Below, one piece after another: positions 7,476 to 15,490 of a DNA stretch of 18,945 nt (position 1 is the first letter of the stretch; every line of letters begins with the position of its first letter). The translations under genes were made by a program, and so were the position numbers. The notes below the pieces were generated by a model. That model searched no databases and had not been told where the DNA came from. It saw only the letters and a program-made list of their open reading frames with translations. The stretch is from the NCBI GenBank assembly GCA_964468125.1, contig CAYXVF010000114.1, positions 1-18,945 on the forward strand. Reading direction: 5' to 3'. Origin of the DNA: CAYXVF01 sp964468125. GTDB taxonomy: Bacteria > Myxococcota > XYA12-FULL-58-9 > CAYXVF01.

Positions 7476-10381
7476 CGCCGGCGCCGAGTCCCGGTGCGAC
7501 CCTCCGGGGTGCGGTGCGCGCCCTGGCGGTCTTGCTCTTCGTCCTGTGTGCCTCACCCGCACCCGTCGAGGCCTATGCCCCGTGGATCGACTGGCGAACA
7601 CTCACCACCCCCAACTTCCGCATCCACTACCCGGTTGGCTACTACCGCGAAGCTCTTCATTTCGGGCGTGCGGCCGAAACGGCCTTTGAAGAGCTGGTGA
7701 TGCGTCTTGGTTGGCGGCCGGATACGCCCATCGAAGTCGTCCTCAACGACGATACGGACTCCGCCAACGGCTTCGCCCGAAGCTTGCCGTACAACTTGAT
7801 CGGCCTGAATGCGGTCGCGCCTGACGACCTCTCTGTCTTGAACGACTACGACGACTGGCGCTATTTGCTGATGGCCCACGAGCTGGTTCACATCATTCAC
7901 ATCGATACGATTCGAGGGTTTCCCGAGTTCTTGAACGCGGTGCTCGGGCGCCAGTTCGTTCCGAATGCGATCCTCCCGCGCTGGCTGATCGAAGGCATGG
8001 CCGTCTACTTCGAGTCTTCGATGACCTCCGCCGGCCGCATTCGAAGTAGCTTCTTCGAGATGATGCTGCGAATGCATGGACTCGAAGACCGGACCATGTC
8101 CCTCGACGAGGTCACTGGCTTCCCCCAACGCTGGCCGCAAGGCACCGCGGCCTATCTCTACGGCGGCCATTTCGTAGACTTCATGGTCGAGAACTACGGC
8201 GAAGACTTCTTTCGCAACATCAACTTCGACTACGGCGACGATATCATTCCCTACGGCGTCAACGTCACGGCCCGACGCGCTCTCGGAAAGAGCTATCTCG
8301 AGCTCTACGAAAAATTCCTCGAGATGCGGAGCGAGAAGGACCACGCCCTGCAGTCGCGGGTGGAGTCCCGGGGGCGGATCGAAGGCCGGCGCCTGACCCA
8401 CACCGCCCAAGACACGGGCACACCGCGCTATGCGCCTGACGGCGCGCTCTACTACGTCGAGCGGCCGATCGACGACCGACCGACTCTGCGTCGCTGGCGT
8501 GAGGGCGGAAGTGAACGCGTCGCGTTCGTCGAGGTGGACCCGGATATCGCTTTTGTGCCCGATGCGCAGGAAGCGATCGTCAGCTTCGCGGACGTGCACG
8601 ACTTCTTTCGCTTCTATCAGGACCTCTACCGGGTCGACCTCGAGACCGGTCAGCGCGAACAGCTCACGTTCGGTGCACGCGCGCTGAGTCCGGATATCGC
8701 CTCCGACCGGCGGATCGTGTTCGTGCAGCAGGAAGGAGGCCACTCAGTTTTGCGGCTCGCACACCTCGACGATTTGAGCCGCACACAGACACTGGTTGAC
8801 CTTGGTCCCGACAGCCAGGTGTTCACGCCTCGTTTCGTCGAGGGGGGCGCCGCGGTGGTGTTCTCTGGATTTCACGGCGGCCAGCGCGATCTGTACCGCG
8901 TCGAGACCGAAAGCGGCGAGTGGCGGCGTTTGACCGCTGATCGCTTCATCGACGGCGGGCCCATGCCGAGCGCAGACGGCCGGTCGGTCTTTTTCCACTC
9001 GGATCGCGGTGGGGTTTACGACATCTACGTGATCCCTGCTGAAGGCGGCGCGGCCCGGCGTGTCACCCGAGTGCTCGGCGGCGCATTTCGGCCGGCTCCT
9101 TCACCGGACGGGACGACGCTCGCGTACCAGAGCTACTCGGCGGAGGGCTTCGACGTGTCCGTGCTCAGCTTGCCGAGCGATCTCACCCTCTTGCCGGAGG
9201 AGCCCGTTCCCTCGATTGCGCGTCCAGAGATCGTCGAGGTGCCGGAGACGGAGATCTACCCGAGCGAGGAGTACTCCGTATGGCCATCGATTCTGCCGCG
9301 ATCCTGGCTTCCGGTGCTCGCGACGGACACCCAGGGCACGGCGCTCGGTGCAGCGGTGACCGGTGTCGATGCGGTGGAGGAGCATCGCTACGCTCTCCAA
9401 GTCACCCGTGGCATCGAGTCGGCCTTCACGGGCTTCTTCGCGCAGTACCGCAATTCGATGTTCTTTCCCGGCTTTACACTCAGCGCGGAGCGCGCACTGC
9501 GGTTTGCCAACGTTGCTCTCGAACGCAACGGTGAGCGCGAGGGGGTAGAAGAAGACGTTTGGGCCGGTGAGCTCGCGACCAACGTTCCGCTCTGGAACCG
9601 GATCGACAACAGCGGCAGCCTGATCTTCGCCTACAACGTCGCTCGGCGCCTACGTACGGAGCCGCTCATTTTCGATCCGCTCGACGCGAGTCCACAGAGC
9701 CCCTCCGAAGGCCGTTTCGCATCGCTCTTCATGGGGGCGACCGTTTCCAACGTCCGTGGCTTCACCAACTCGATTTCCTCGGAAGAAGGCGGACGATTGA
9801 CCCTGGGCCTTCGCATCGAAGACGAGCTTCTCGGAAGCGAGTATGAGGCAGTGAGTGTGACGGCGAATGCCGCGGTCTTCTTCGAGAACCCGTGGGTCGA
9901 CCGCCACGTCTTGGCCTTTCAGGGATTCGCCGGCTACGGCGTGAGCAATTACCGCCGCCGCAGCCTCTTTAGCATCTCGGGTCTCCCGGCCGCGGACCTG
10001 GTTCTCAATATCCTGAACCTCAACTTTGGCGCGGGATCGGCACTGCGTGGCTTTCCCCTCGAGCCCATCGTCGGAGACGCGATCGTCGAAGGGCACCTCG
10101 AATATCGGTTCCCCATCTGGGACGTGCAGACTGGCGTGGAAACGCTGCCGGTCTACTTTGGCAACCTGTCCGCCGCTCCTTTTGTCGATGCCGCGCTGGT
10201 CGCGGACGACCTACCGGGGCTCACGGACCGGGGAAACCGCTACGCGAGCGTCGGCGCGGAGCTGCGCCTGGAGCTCGTGCTCGGCTATGGCATCGGTACG
10301 ACGCTGCGCGCAGGCTACGGCGCCGCGGTCCTGGGCGAAGACAGCCAAGCGGGCTACTTGGTCTTCGGCGGCACGTTCTGA
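7472..10381 (+). CDS. Outer-membrane protein: Peptidase-MA-like zincin, beta-propeller and Omp85-like barrel
   Basis: A 969-residue predicted surface protein. The start was chosen at the ATG overlapping the hydrolase TGA; it directly precedes a signal peptide with a hydrophobic core at about 17-27 and cleavage after VEA (34). Residues about 40-300 resemble the Peptidase MA (PF13485) gluzincins: HELVH (136-140) supplies two His ligands and the catalytic Glu137, and WLIEGMAVYFE supplies Glu174 as the likely third ligand. Residues about 312-585 carry TolB/PD40-like propeller blades (YAPDGALYY, SADGRSVFF, SPDGTTLAY). Residues about 600-969 alternate in beta-strand fashion and contain LRGF (858-861) followed by GD and EYRFPI, the Omp85 lid-loop pattern, and the protein ends in Phe. 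It is expected to sit in the outer membrane with soluble domains on one face. Whether the protease is active, and on what, is unknown. It is the last gene of the cluster. Confidence 0.85.
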   Translation: MTPAPSPGATLRGAVRALAVLLFVLCASPAPVEAYAPWIDWRTLTTPNFRIHYPVGYYREALHFGRAAETAFEELVMRLGWRPDTPIEVVLNDDTDSANGFARSLPYNLIGLNAVAPDDLSVLNDYDDWRYLLMAHELVHIIHIDTIRGFPEFLNAVLGRQFVPNAILPRWLIEGMAVYFESSMTSAGRIRSSFFEMMLRMHGLEDRTMSLDEVTGFPQRWPQGTAAYLYGGHFVDFMVENYGEDFFRNINFDYGDDIIPYGVNVTARRALGKSYLELYEKFLEMRSEKDHALQSRVESRGRIEGRRLTHTAQDTGTPRYAPDGALYYVERPIDDRPTLRRWREGGSERVAFVEVDPDIAFVPDAQEAIVSFADVHDFFRFYQDLYRVDLETGQREQLTFGARALSPDIASDRRIVFVQQEGGHSVLRLAHLDDLSRTQTLVDLGPDSQVFTPRFVEGGAAVVFSGFHGGQRDLYRVETESGEWRRLTADRFIDGGPMPSADGRSVFFHSDRGGVYDIYVIPAEGGAARRVTRVLGGAFRPAPSPDGTTLAYQSYSAEGFDVSVLSLPSDLTLLPEEPVPSIARPEIVEVPETEIYPSEEYSVWPSILPRSWLPVLATDTQGTALGAAVTGVDAVEEHRYALQVTRGIESAFTGFFAQYRNSMFFPGFTLSAERALRFANVALERNGEREGVEEDVWAGELATNVPLWNRIDNSGSLIFAYNVARRLRTEPLIFDPLDASPQSPSEGRFASLFMGATVSNVRGFTNSISSEEGGRLTLGLRIEDELLGSEYEAVSVTANAAVFFENPWVDRHVLAFQGFAGYGVSNYRRRSLFSISGLPAADLVLNILNLNFGAGSALRGFPLEPIVGDAIVEGHLEYRFPIWDVQTGVETLPVYFGNLSAAPFVDAALVADDLPGLTDRGNRYASVGAELRLELVLGYGIGTTLRAGYGAAVLGEDSQAGYLVFGGTF

Positions 10382-10382
10382 G

Positions 10383-10406
10383 GCCCGTCTCGCTCACCCC
10401 ACGGGC
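10383..10406 (+). terminator. Possible hairpin terminator after the five-gene cluster
   Basis: GCCCGT (10383-10388) and ACGGGC (10401-10406) form a perfect six-base-pair stem with a twelve-base loop, starting two bases after the stop codon. No T-tract follows, so at best this is a non-canonical terminator or mRNA 3' stabiliser. Confidence 0.25.
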
Positions 10407-10641
10407 GGTCGACGCTATTCGCCGGGACACGCGAATGCTCGTCAGGCGAAGGGGGGCGTTGAACTCCGGGGAGCTCGCGGGCCCGAGCTCGCTGCCAAAC
10501 GCCGCGCCGAGCCCGACGCGCGTGTCGGATTCTTGCGACGGTGCGCTGGCACGCGGTGCGTCTGGCTCTGGCCCGGGGGCTACGATGGCGTTGTTTCCGT
10601 TGCCTCCGCAGCGCAATGCGCTCCCGCGGGCGCGCACGTAG

Positions 10642-10866
10642 CCATCCTCTTCGAGTGTGGGGCCTTCGAGGGCGACCGTATCGGCACCGCGCGCTCCGGC
10701 GTCGTTGCGGATCCGGTTGGTCGCGACCTGTGGCGATGGGATCACCGGCCCGACCGAGATTTGCGACGGGGAGTTTCCTCGACTACTGCGCTGGCGAGTC
10801 GATGCGCGTCAACTGCTCGAGTGCGAATGATTGCGGATCCGGCGTTTGCCTGCGCGGTCCGCTTCC
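10642..10866 (+). pseudogene. Frameshifted remnant of a cysteine-rich repeat protein
   Basis: In the 485-base convergent gap, the plus frame beginning after a TAG at 10639 encodes ..VATCGDGITGPTEICDG. This resembles the CGDG-x(4-6)-E-x-CDG element of cysteine-rich repeat (DUF4215-like) proteins common in myxobacteria. At a GGGG run (about 10755-10760) the frame breaks. Removing one G would join it to SFLDYCAGESMRVNCSS and ANDCGSGVC in the next frame, where cysteines are again regularly placed. The second frame stays open to 10954, antisense to the end of dusA. No start codon with a ribosome binding site and no signal peptide is seen; the same first frame is also open from 10435 to the TAG. 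I read it as a decayed gene or an assembly-level frameshift. A minus-strand frame across the area (10745 downwards) is open but shows no recognisable domain. Confidence 0.45.
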
Positions 10867-11889
10867 TCAGGCCGAGAGCGAATCGGCCCGCGCGGGGTGC
10901 GGTTCCGGCACCGCGGCGAGCGCCTCGTCGATCACTTCGAGCCCTCGTCCCTGAGCGGCGCCTTCGGTCAGAATGCGACGCCAACGACGGGCCCCTTTTT
11001 GCCCGGTGAACAGGGTCAACATGCGCTTGGTGACGTGGTGCACGCGGGTGCCCTCGGCGAGTCGCGCTTCCGCATAGTCGCGCATCGCGCGGGCCACCTG
11101 GTGGCGGCTCGGGACTTCGCGGTCATCGCCAAAGAAACGCCGGTCGATCTCGGCGAAGAGGTAAGGGTCGTCCCAAGCGGCGCGCCCGAGCATCACCGCG
11201 TCCACATGCTCGAGGTGTTCTTCGATCGCATCGAGTGTGCGCACGCCCCCGTTGATCTCCACCGCCACTTCGGGATGCTCGCGCTTCAGACGGTAGACGT
11301 CCTCGTAGCGCAGGGCAGGGACTTCGCGATTCTCCTTCGGGCTCAACCCCTGCAACCACGCGATCCGCGCGTGCACCGTCACTCGGTCCGCGCCCGCGTT
11401 CACGACCTGGGTGACGAAAGCATTCATGAACGCGTAGGAGTCGTGCTCATCGATCCCGATACGATGCTTCACCGTGACCGGGAGAGAGGTCGCCCGCCGC
11501 ATCGCTTCCACCGAACGCGCCACCGTAGCGGGTCGCGCCATCAAACAGGCGCCGAAGTTGCCGTTTTGCACGCGGTCACTCGGGCATCCCACGTTGATGT
11601 TGACCTCGTCGTAACCCCAGTCTTCGGCGATGCGCGCGCACTCCACGAGCGCCTCCGGGGCGTCGCCCCCGAGCTGAAGCGACAGCGGATGCTCCACCTC
11701 CGAGAAGTCGAGATGACGCGGGCGGTCGCCGTGGAGAAGGGCGCCTGTGGTCACCATTTCGGTGTAGAGCAGCGTGTGCTTGGAAATGAGGCGCAGCAGT
11801 ACGCGAAAATGCCGATCCGTGCGGTCCATCATCGGCGCAACGGAGACGGGCGGCGTTGCGCCCCGGCGTTCGGACGAGTGCGTGAGCAT
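10867..11889 (-). CDS. dusA: tRNA-dihydrouridine(20/20a) synthase
   Basis: FMN- and NADPH-dependent enzyme that reduces uridine to dihydrouridine in the tRNA D-loop, at positions 20/20a for the DusA class. The 340-residue product has VAPMMDRTDRHFR (about 17-29) at the N-terminal FMN site. It also has the DusA signature NVGCPSDRVQNG followed by FGACLM, with Cys115 as the likely catalytic proton donor. KHRIGID and VHARIAWLQGLSPKEN follow, then the phosphate-binding INGGVRT and VMLGRAAW. The C-terminal helical domain (about 255-330) is present, so the protein is complete. It starts 34 bases after the ABC1-kinase stop on the same strand and is probably co-transcribed. There is no sign of transfer. 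Confidence 0.95.
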   Translation of the reverse strand: MLTHSSERRGATPPVSVAPMMDRTDRHFRVLLRLISKHTLLYTEMVTTGALLHGDRPRHLDFSEVEHPLSLQLGGDAPEALVECARIAEDWGYDEVNINVGCPSDRVQNGNFGACLMARPATVARSVEAMRRATSLPVTVKHRIGIDEHDSYAFMNAFVTQVVNAGADRVTVHARIAWLQGLSPKENREVPALRYEDVYRLKREHPEVAVEINGGVRTLDAIEEHLEHVDAVMLGRAAWDDPYLFAEIDRRFFGDDREVPSRHQVARAMRDYAEARLAEGTRVHHVTKRMLTLFTGQKGARRWRRILTEGAAQGRGLEVIDEALAAVPEPHPARADSLSA

Positions 11890-11923
11890 CAGGACCTCGG
11901 AGTAGAGGCACCGAATCGATTCG

Positions 11924-13255
11924 TCAACCGGTCGCGCTTTCCGGCTCGTTGTGGGGGGCGGTCTCGATCATTTCGCGGAAGAAGGGCCGCCAATCGCCGC
12001 TCGAGCCCAGGGTGCGCAGGTTGTGCGTGAGGCCGGCCACCGCACGGAAGAAGAGGATCCCCTCGGGAGGTGGTCGCACGCGCAGAAAATCCGCGGCCCG
12101 TCGCGTGCTCATCGTCTTGATGTCCTCGACGATCTCGTCTTTTCCAAAATCGTAGGGACCACGCAGCGGTCGACCGACGATCACCGCGATCTCGTGGAGC
12201 AGCTCCTTCGCTTTCTCGTCCGGCAGATTGACCGAAAAACCGCCGCTGCGCATGATGCCCAGGAGCTTCTCCGGCTCGTCCGAGAGGCCGATCTCCACCG
12301 CGCGACAAAAGCACTGCCAGAAGGGCACGCTGAATCGCTTCACGGCACCAAAATCCAAAATGCCGAGCCTGCCGTCCGGACGAACGATGAAGTTGCCGGG
12401 ATGGGTGTCGGCGTGAATCACCCGGTGGAGGAAGAACGGTCCGTAGACCGCGCGGGTCAGCTGCTCACCGATGCGAAATGCATCTTCCGGGTCGAGAGCC
12501 TCGTCGCTGTTGACGAATTCGTGAACGGTAGGACCCTCGAAGCGCTCGAGCGTCAGCACGCGCTTGGAGCTGACCTCCGGAAAGCTCTGGGGAATCGTGA
12601 GGTCTCTCCACTTCGCGAGATAACCTCGGTACTCCTCCAGGAGCGTGAGCTCGCGCGCGTAGTCGAGCTCCTGTTCGAGCTCGTCCCGAACCTCGTTGAA
12701 ATAGGCCTTCCCGTCGAAGAGGTTCGTGCCGAGGCCCAGGGTCTTCACCACGACGGCGGCGTTCTTCATGTCTTCGACCATCGCGTCCGCAACACCCGGG
12801 TACTGAACCTTCACGGCGACTTCTTCACCGCTCTTCAGACGAGCGCGATGCACCTGCCCAAGTGAGGCCGCGGCAAACGGCTCGCGCTCGAACTGGGCAA
12901 AGACCGTGTCAGGAGCGGCGCCGAGTTCCTGCTCGACCACCTCGGCGATTTGCTCGTAGTCGAGGGCCGGGGCCTGAGAGAAGAGCTGGGAGACCATGCC
13001 GCGGACCTCTGGCGGCAGATGATTAGCACCCAATGACAGTGTTTGTCCGAGCTTGAGCGCCGCGCCCTTCATCTCCCCGAGGGTCGAAAGGATGCGTTGG
13101 GCGGCTTCGGTCTTGACCCCCTCGTCTTGTCCTAGGGCCTTCTGCATGCGGGATTGGACGATGCTGCCCGACACGCGGGCCGTCATTCCCACCAGCCGCC
13201 CGAGGCGGTTGAGCCGTCCACGAGGAACGGAGCGTTTGTCATCGGAGGTGGTCAT
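11924..13255 (-). CDS. ABC1/AarF (UbiB-like) family protein kinase-like protein
   Basis: A 443-residue member of the ABC1/ADCK/UbiB atypical kinase family. Some members (UbiB, Coq8) support ubiquinone biosynthesis; the role of many bacterial paralogues is unknown. Visible family features are KLGQ (68-71) of the N-terminal KxGQ motif, the Ala-rich loop AAASLGQVHRA (128-138), Lys149 in VAVKVQYPG, the ExD-like segment ELDY near 196-199, catalytic Asp283 and Asn288 in HADTHPGNF, and Asp301 of DFG. Unlike UbiB, no C-terminal transmembrane pair is seen, so it is probably soluble or peripheral. The start has AAAGGA about six bases upstream. TATCAT on the minus strand (13295-13300) could be a -10 box, but I cannot identify a partner -35. 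dusA follows after 34 bases. Confidence 0.93.
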   Translation of the reverse strand: MTTSDDKRSVPRGRLNRLGRLVGMTARVSGSIVQSRMQKALGQDEGVKTEAAQRILSTLGEMKGAALKLGQTLSLGANHLPPEVRGMVSQLFSQAPALDYEQIAEVVEQELGAAPDTVFAQFEREPFAAASLGQVHRARLKSGEEVAVKVQYPGVADAMVEDMKNAAVVVKTLGLGTNLFDGKAYFNEVRDELEQELDYARELTLLEEYRGYLAKWRDLTIPQSFPEVSSKRVLTLERFEGPTVHEFVNSDEALDPEDAFRIGEQLTRAVYGPFFLHRVIHADTHPGNFIVRPDGRLGILDFGAVKRFSVPFWQCFCRAVEIGLSDEPEKLLGIMRSGGFSVNLPDEKAKELLHEIAVIVGRPLRGPYDFGKDEIVEDIKTMSTRRAADFLRVRPPPEGILFFRAVAGLTHNLRTLGSSGDWRPFFREMIETAPHNEPESATG

Positions 13256-13304
13256 GACGTCCTTTAGCTAAAACATGAGCGTTAACCCGTGTCTATGATA
13301 GGCG

Positions 13305-13317
13305 CTCGCGGCGCGAG
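13305..13317. repeat. Short perfect inverted repeat upstream of the ABC1 gene
   Basis: CTCGCG-G-CGCGAG lies 50 bases upstream of the ABC1 start and just beyond the TATCAT hexamer on the minus strand. Its place would suit an operator, but a six-base arm is weak evidence in DNA of this composition. Confidence 0.2.
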
Positions 13318-13427
13318 ATCGAGACCTTTCGCCCAGGAACCTGGTGAAAAGCAACGGCCTTGCCATCGGTGGTGGCTCGAGCCTGCGCCGCGAGTGGAGC
13401 GGCGATCGAGCGCACGAACCTGACCTG

Positions 13428-14609
13428 TCAGTTCGTTTGGCTGCCGTCGGCGGTCTTGGGTTTTGCCTTAGCGAGCTCCGCCTCGAGGACGCGGGTGAGC
13501 TCCTGGATCGGCAGCGCGCCGTTGTAGAACTTGCCGTTCACGAGAAACGCAGGTGTTCCGGTGACCCCCGCGCGTTGCCCCGCGTCGCGGTCTTTGGCGA
13601 GGAGCTCCTTGACCGCGGGCTCTTCCACGCAGGCGGCGATCGCCTGCTCGTCGAGGCCGAGCTCGCGAACCAACTCCTGCATTCCCGCCGGGTTGACGCG
13701 CGATTGGTCGCCGAAGAGTGCGTCGTGCCAGTCCCAGAACCTCCCCTGGCGCTGAGCGCAGACCCCGATTGCACTGCCCATGGCCGCAAACTGATGGAAG
13801 GGCAGGGGGTAGTGCCGGAACTCGACGCGCAGCTGCGGGCCGAAAGTTTCCTCCGCAAAAGTGAGGGTCTTCGCGAAACGGCTGCAGTAGGGACACTGAA
13901 AGTCGGAAAAAACGACGAGCTTCAAGGGCGCATCTTTCGGGCCGCGTGCTGGTGCATGGTCCGCGTAGAGCACGGACTCGTCGATCTGAGCCGTCCTTGG
14001 GGCCACCGGGTCGGCGGCAGCACGATCGATGGCCGCCCGCGTATAACCCGTGCCGATCACGGTCACGACGACCGCGACCCCGATGAAGGTGAGGGCAGCG
14101 GGGTGTCCGAGCGCCTTTCCGAGGTTCTTGACCTGCTCGGTCAGCGTCTTCACCGGACCCCGTTCGGTCCAAAAACCGACAAAGACGAGACCCAGAATGT
14201 TGGTGACGTAGAGGGCGACGCAGGCTGGGCAGATCGCCGGAAGCACGAGCACGCTGACGAGCGCGAGGAAGACCGAGTAGAGCACCGAAGTGGCATAGAA
14301 AGTTTGGATGAAGCCGGGAATGCTCATCGGGTCCCGAGAGCGCGGTGGCTGCTTGCTCAGGTACCACCCCACGAGCGCGAGGCAGGCGAGATAGCCCGCG
14401 AAGCCGAGGACCGCGACCGGAATCCCCAAGATCGCGCTGTAGCTCGAAGCAGCGGCCGCGTCGCAATTGACCGCGGCACTAAAATCGCACACTCCACTGG
14501 TCTTCAGGCCCGATTTTACGGTGATGTGCGCCTGCACCAGGTAGAGCGCGATGACCGCCCCGATGAGGGAGATGAGCCCGGTGAGGGCGGAAGCGGTTGA
14601 ATCCTTCAT
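13428..14609 (-). CDS. VKOR domain fused to DsbA-like thioredoxin domain (disulfide-bond formation)
   Basis: A 393-residue inner-membrane enzyme expected to oxidise cysteines of exported proteins and pass electrons to quinone, replacing the DsbA/DsbB pair. Residues about 1-180 are a vitamin K epoxide reductase-like helical bundle with the shuttle cysteine pair Cys41/Cys49 and the quinone-site CPAC (127-130). A further hydrophobic segment lies at about 171-182. Residues about 205-385 form a DsbA/thioredoxin-like domain with active-site CPYC (239-242) in FSDFQCPYC and cis-proline Pro353 in TGTP. VKOR-Trx fusions are known from several bacterial phyla including deltaproteobacteria. All redox cysteines are present, so it should be active. 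It is divergent from the DUF4920 lipoprotein gene, 88 bases away. Its clients plausibly include the cysteine-rich exported proteins in this window, which is inference. Confidence 0.93.
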   Translation of the reverse strand: MKDSTASALTGLISLIGAVIALYLVQAHITVKSGLKTSGVCDFSAAVNCDAAAASSYSAILGIPVAVLGFAGYLACLALVGWYLSKQPPRSRDPMSIPGFIQTFYATSVLYSVFLALVSVLVLPAICPACVALYVTNILGLVFVGFWTERGPVKTLTEQVKNLGKALGHPAALTFIGVAVVVTVIGTGYTRAAIDRAAADPVAPRTAQIDESVLYADHAPARGPKDAPLKLVVFSDFQCPYCSRFAKTLTFAEETFGPQLRVEFRHYPLPFHQFAAMGSAIGVCAQRQGRFWDWHDALFGDQSRVNPAGMQELVRELGLDEQAIAACVEEPAVKELLAKDRDAGQRAGVTGTPAFLVNGKFYNGALPIQELTRVLEAELAKAKPKTADGSQTN

Positions 14610-14688
14610 TCCGTCGCCATAGATCGTTTATCGGTGGGTTGGCCAGAGGCGACGAGACGATAGCAGTGGTCGGCCCCAAAACTCCACC

Positions 14689-14694
14689 GGAGGA
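14689..14694 (+). promoter_or_regulatory. Ribosome binding site of the DUF4920 lipoprotein gene
   Basis: GGAGGA ends three bases before the ATG at 14698. The match to the anti-Shine-Dalgarno is strong although the spacing is short. It fixes the start at the signal peptide. Confidence 0.55.
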
Positions 14695-14697
14695 ACC

Positions 14698-15174
14698 ATG
14701 AAACATTTCGTAGCCTTCGCCGCCTTTGCGCTCGCCGCGTGCCAGAGCGCTCCCGCTGAACCCGAACGAGCGCCGGAGACCTTTGGGACTCCCTTGAGCA
14801 AGAGCGCTAAAGTCGAGCCCCTGAGCGACGTCCTCTCGCGTCCGGACGCCCACGGGGACGCCTCGGTGGTGGTTGAGGGCACGGTTCGCCGGGTGTGCCA
14901 GGCGAAGGGATGTTGGATGGAGCTCGCTGCTGGCCCGGAAGAAGACGCCGCCGGGGCCCGCATCACGTTCAAAGACTACGGTTTCTTCGTCCCGATGGAC
15001 TGCGCGGGGGCCACCGCACGCGTCGAGGGCGTGCTCGAGGTGACCACCATGAGCAAGGAGCACGTCGAGCACATGGAGGCGGAGGGCGCGACCGTGTCAG
15101 GCAAGGCCGCGGACGGGACCGCGAAAGAAGTCCGGCTGGTCGCGACCGGCGTCGAGCTCTACCGCGAGGGCTGA
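14698..15174 (+). CDS. DUF4920-like lipoprotein
   Basis: A 158-residue lipoprotein. The signal peptide ends in a textbook lipobox LAAC, with Cys15 as the lipidated residue. The mature part begins with a Pro/Glu-rich linker (16-36). It then has a small beta-rich domain with the DUF4920 hallmark VCQAKGCWMEL (66-76; Cys67 and Cys72), ITFKDYGFFVPMDC (89-102, Cys102) and a VEGVLEV strand. The motif suggests an OB-like fold with a conserved cysteine cluster; the biochemical role of DUF4920 is not known. A GATAGC hexamer at 14659-14664 ends about 33 bases before the start and could be a -10 box, with low certainty. The gene is convergent with the small minus-strand gene, whose stop is only five bases away. 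Confidence 0.85.
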   Translation: MKHFVAFAAFALAACQSAPAEPERAPETFGTPLSKSAKVEPLSDVLSRPDAHGDASVVVEGTVRRVCQAKGCWMELAAGPEEDAAGARITFKDYGFFVPMDCAGATARVEGVLEVTTMSKEHVEHMEAEGATVSGKAADGTAKEVRLVATGVELYREG

Positions 15175-15179
15175 GCGAC

Positions 15180-15410
15180 TCAAGCGAGGCGCGCGTCTTC
15201 TTCTGGAGCCGCGCTGCTGTGCTTCGGCATCAAGACACCAAAGCCCCAGGCGCTGTAGACGAACGGCGACACACGGATGCGAATGGTTCCGGGCTGCACC
15301 ACCGCTTGTCGGTCATCGGGATCGACCAAGAAACGCGCGAAATCGGAAGTGCGCATCGGCCGTTCAGTGGTCGCGGAAGGAATCTCGGGCAGGAGCTCGG
15401 CGGCAGTCAT
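15180..15410 (-). CDS. Small hypothetical protein
   Basis: A 76-residue open frame starting MTAAELLPEIPS and ending APEEDARLA, in the otherwise unoccupied minus-strand stretch after the helicase. It contains SDFARFLVDPDDRQAVV and a hydrophobic strand-like part VSPFVYSAWGFGVLMP. No family is recognised, and no signal peptide or cysteine is present. The frame is open upstream to about 15599, but that extension is basic and Pro/Gly-rich, so I prefer the ATG at 15410, where GAG lies about eight bases upstream. Its stop faces the DUF4920 gene stop at five bases. Amino-acid composition is plausible for a real protein, but conservation is needed to be sure. Confidence 0.45.
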   Translation of the reverse strand: MTAAELLPEIPSATTERPMRTSDFARFLVDPDDRQAVVQPGTIRIRVSPFVYSAWGFGVLMPKHSSAAPEEDARLA

Positions 15411-15490
15411 GGTCTCGAAAACCTCGTCATCAAGCGTTTTAGGTGTTGCGCGATGCGATTGCAGCGTGCGTGCCAGGTGCGCCGGGCCCC

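Noticed and set aside
10831..12030. Plus-strand open frame of 399 codons
   Set aside because: It is antisense to dusA and the end of the ABC1 gene, both with full motif sets.
13344..14600. Plus-strand open frame of 418 codons
   Set aside because: It is antisense to the VKOR-DsbA gene; the product is charged and lacks the membrane helices seen on the real strand.
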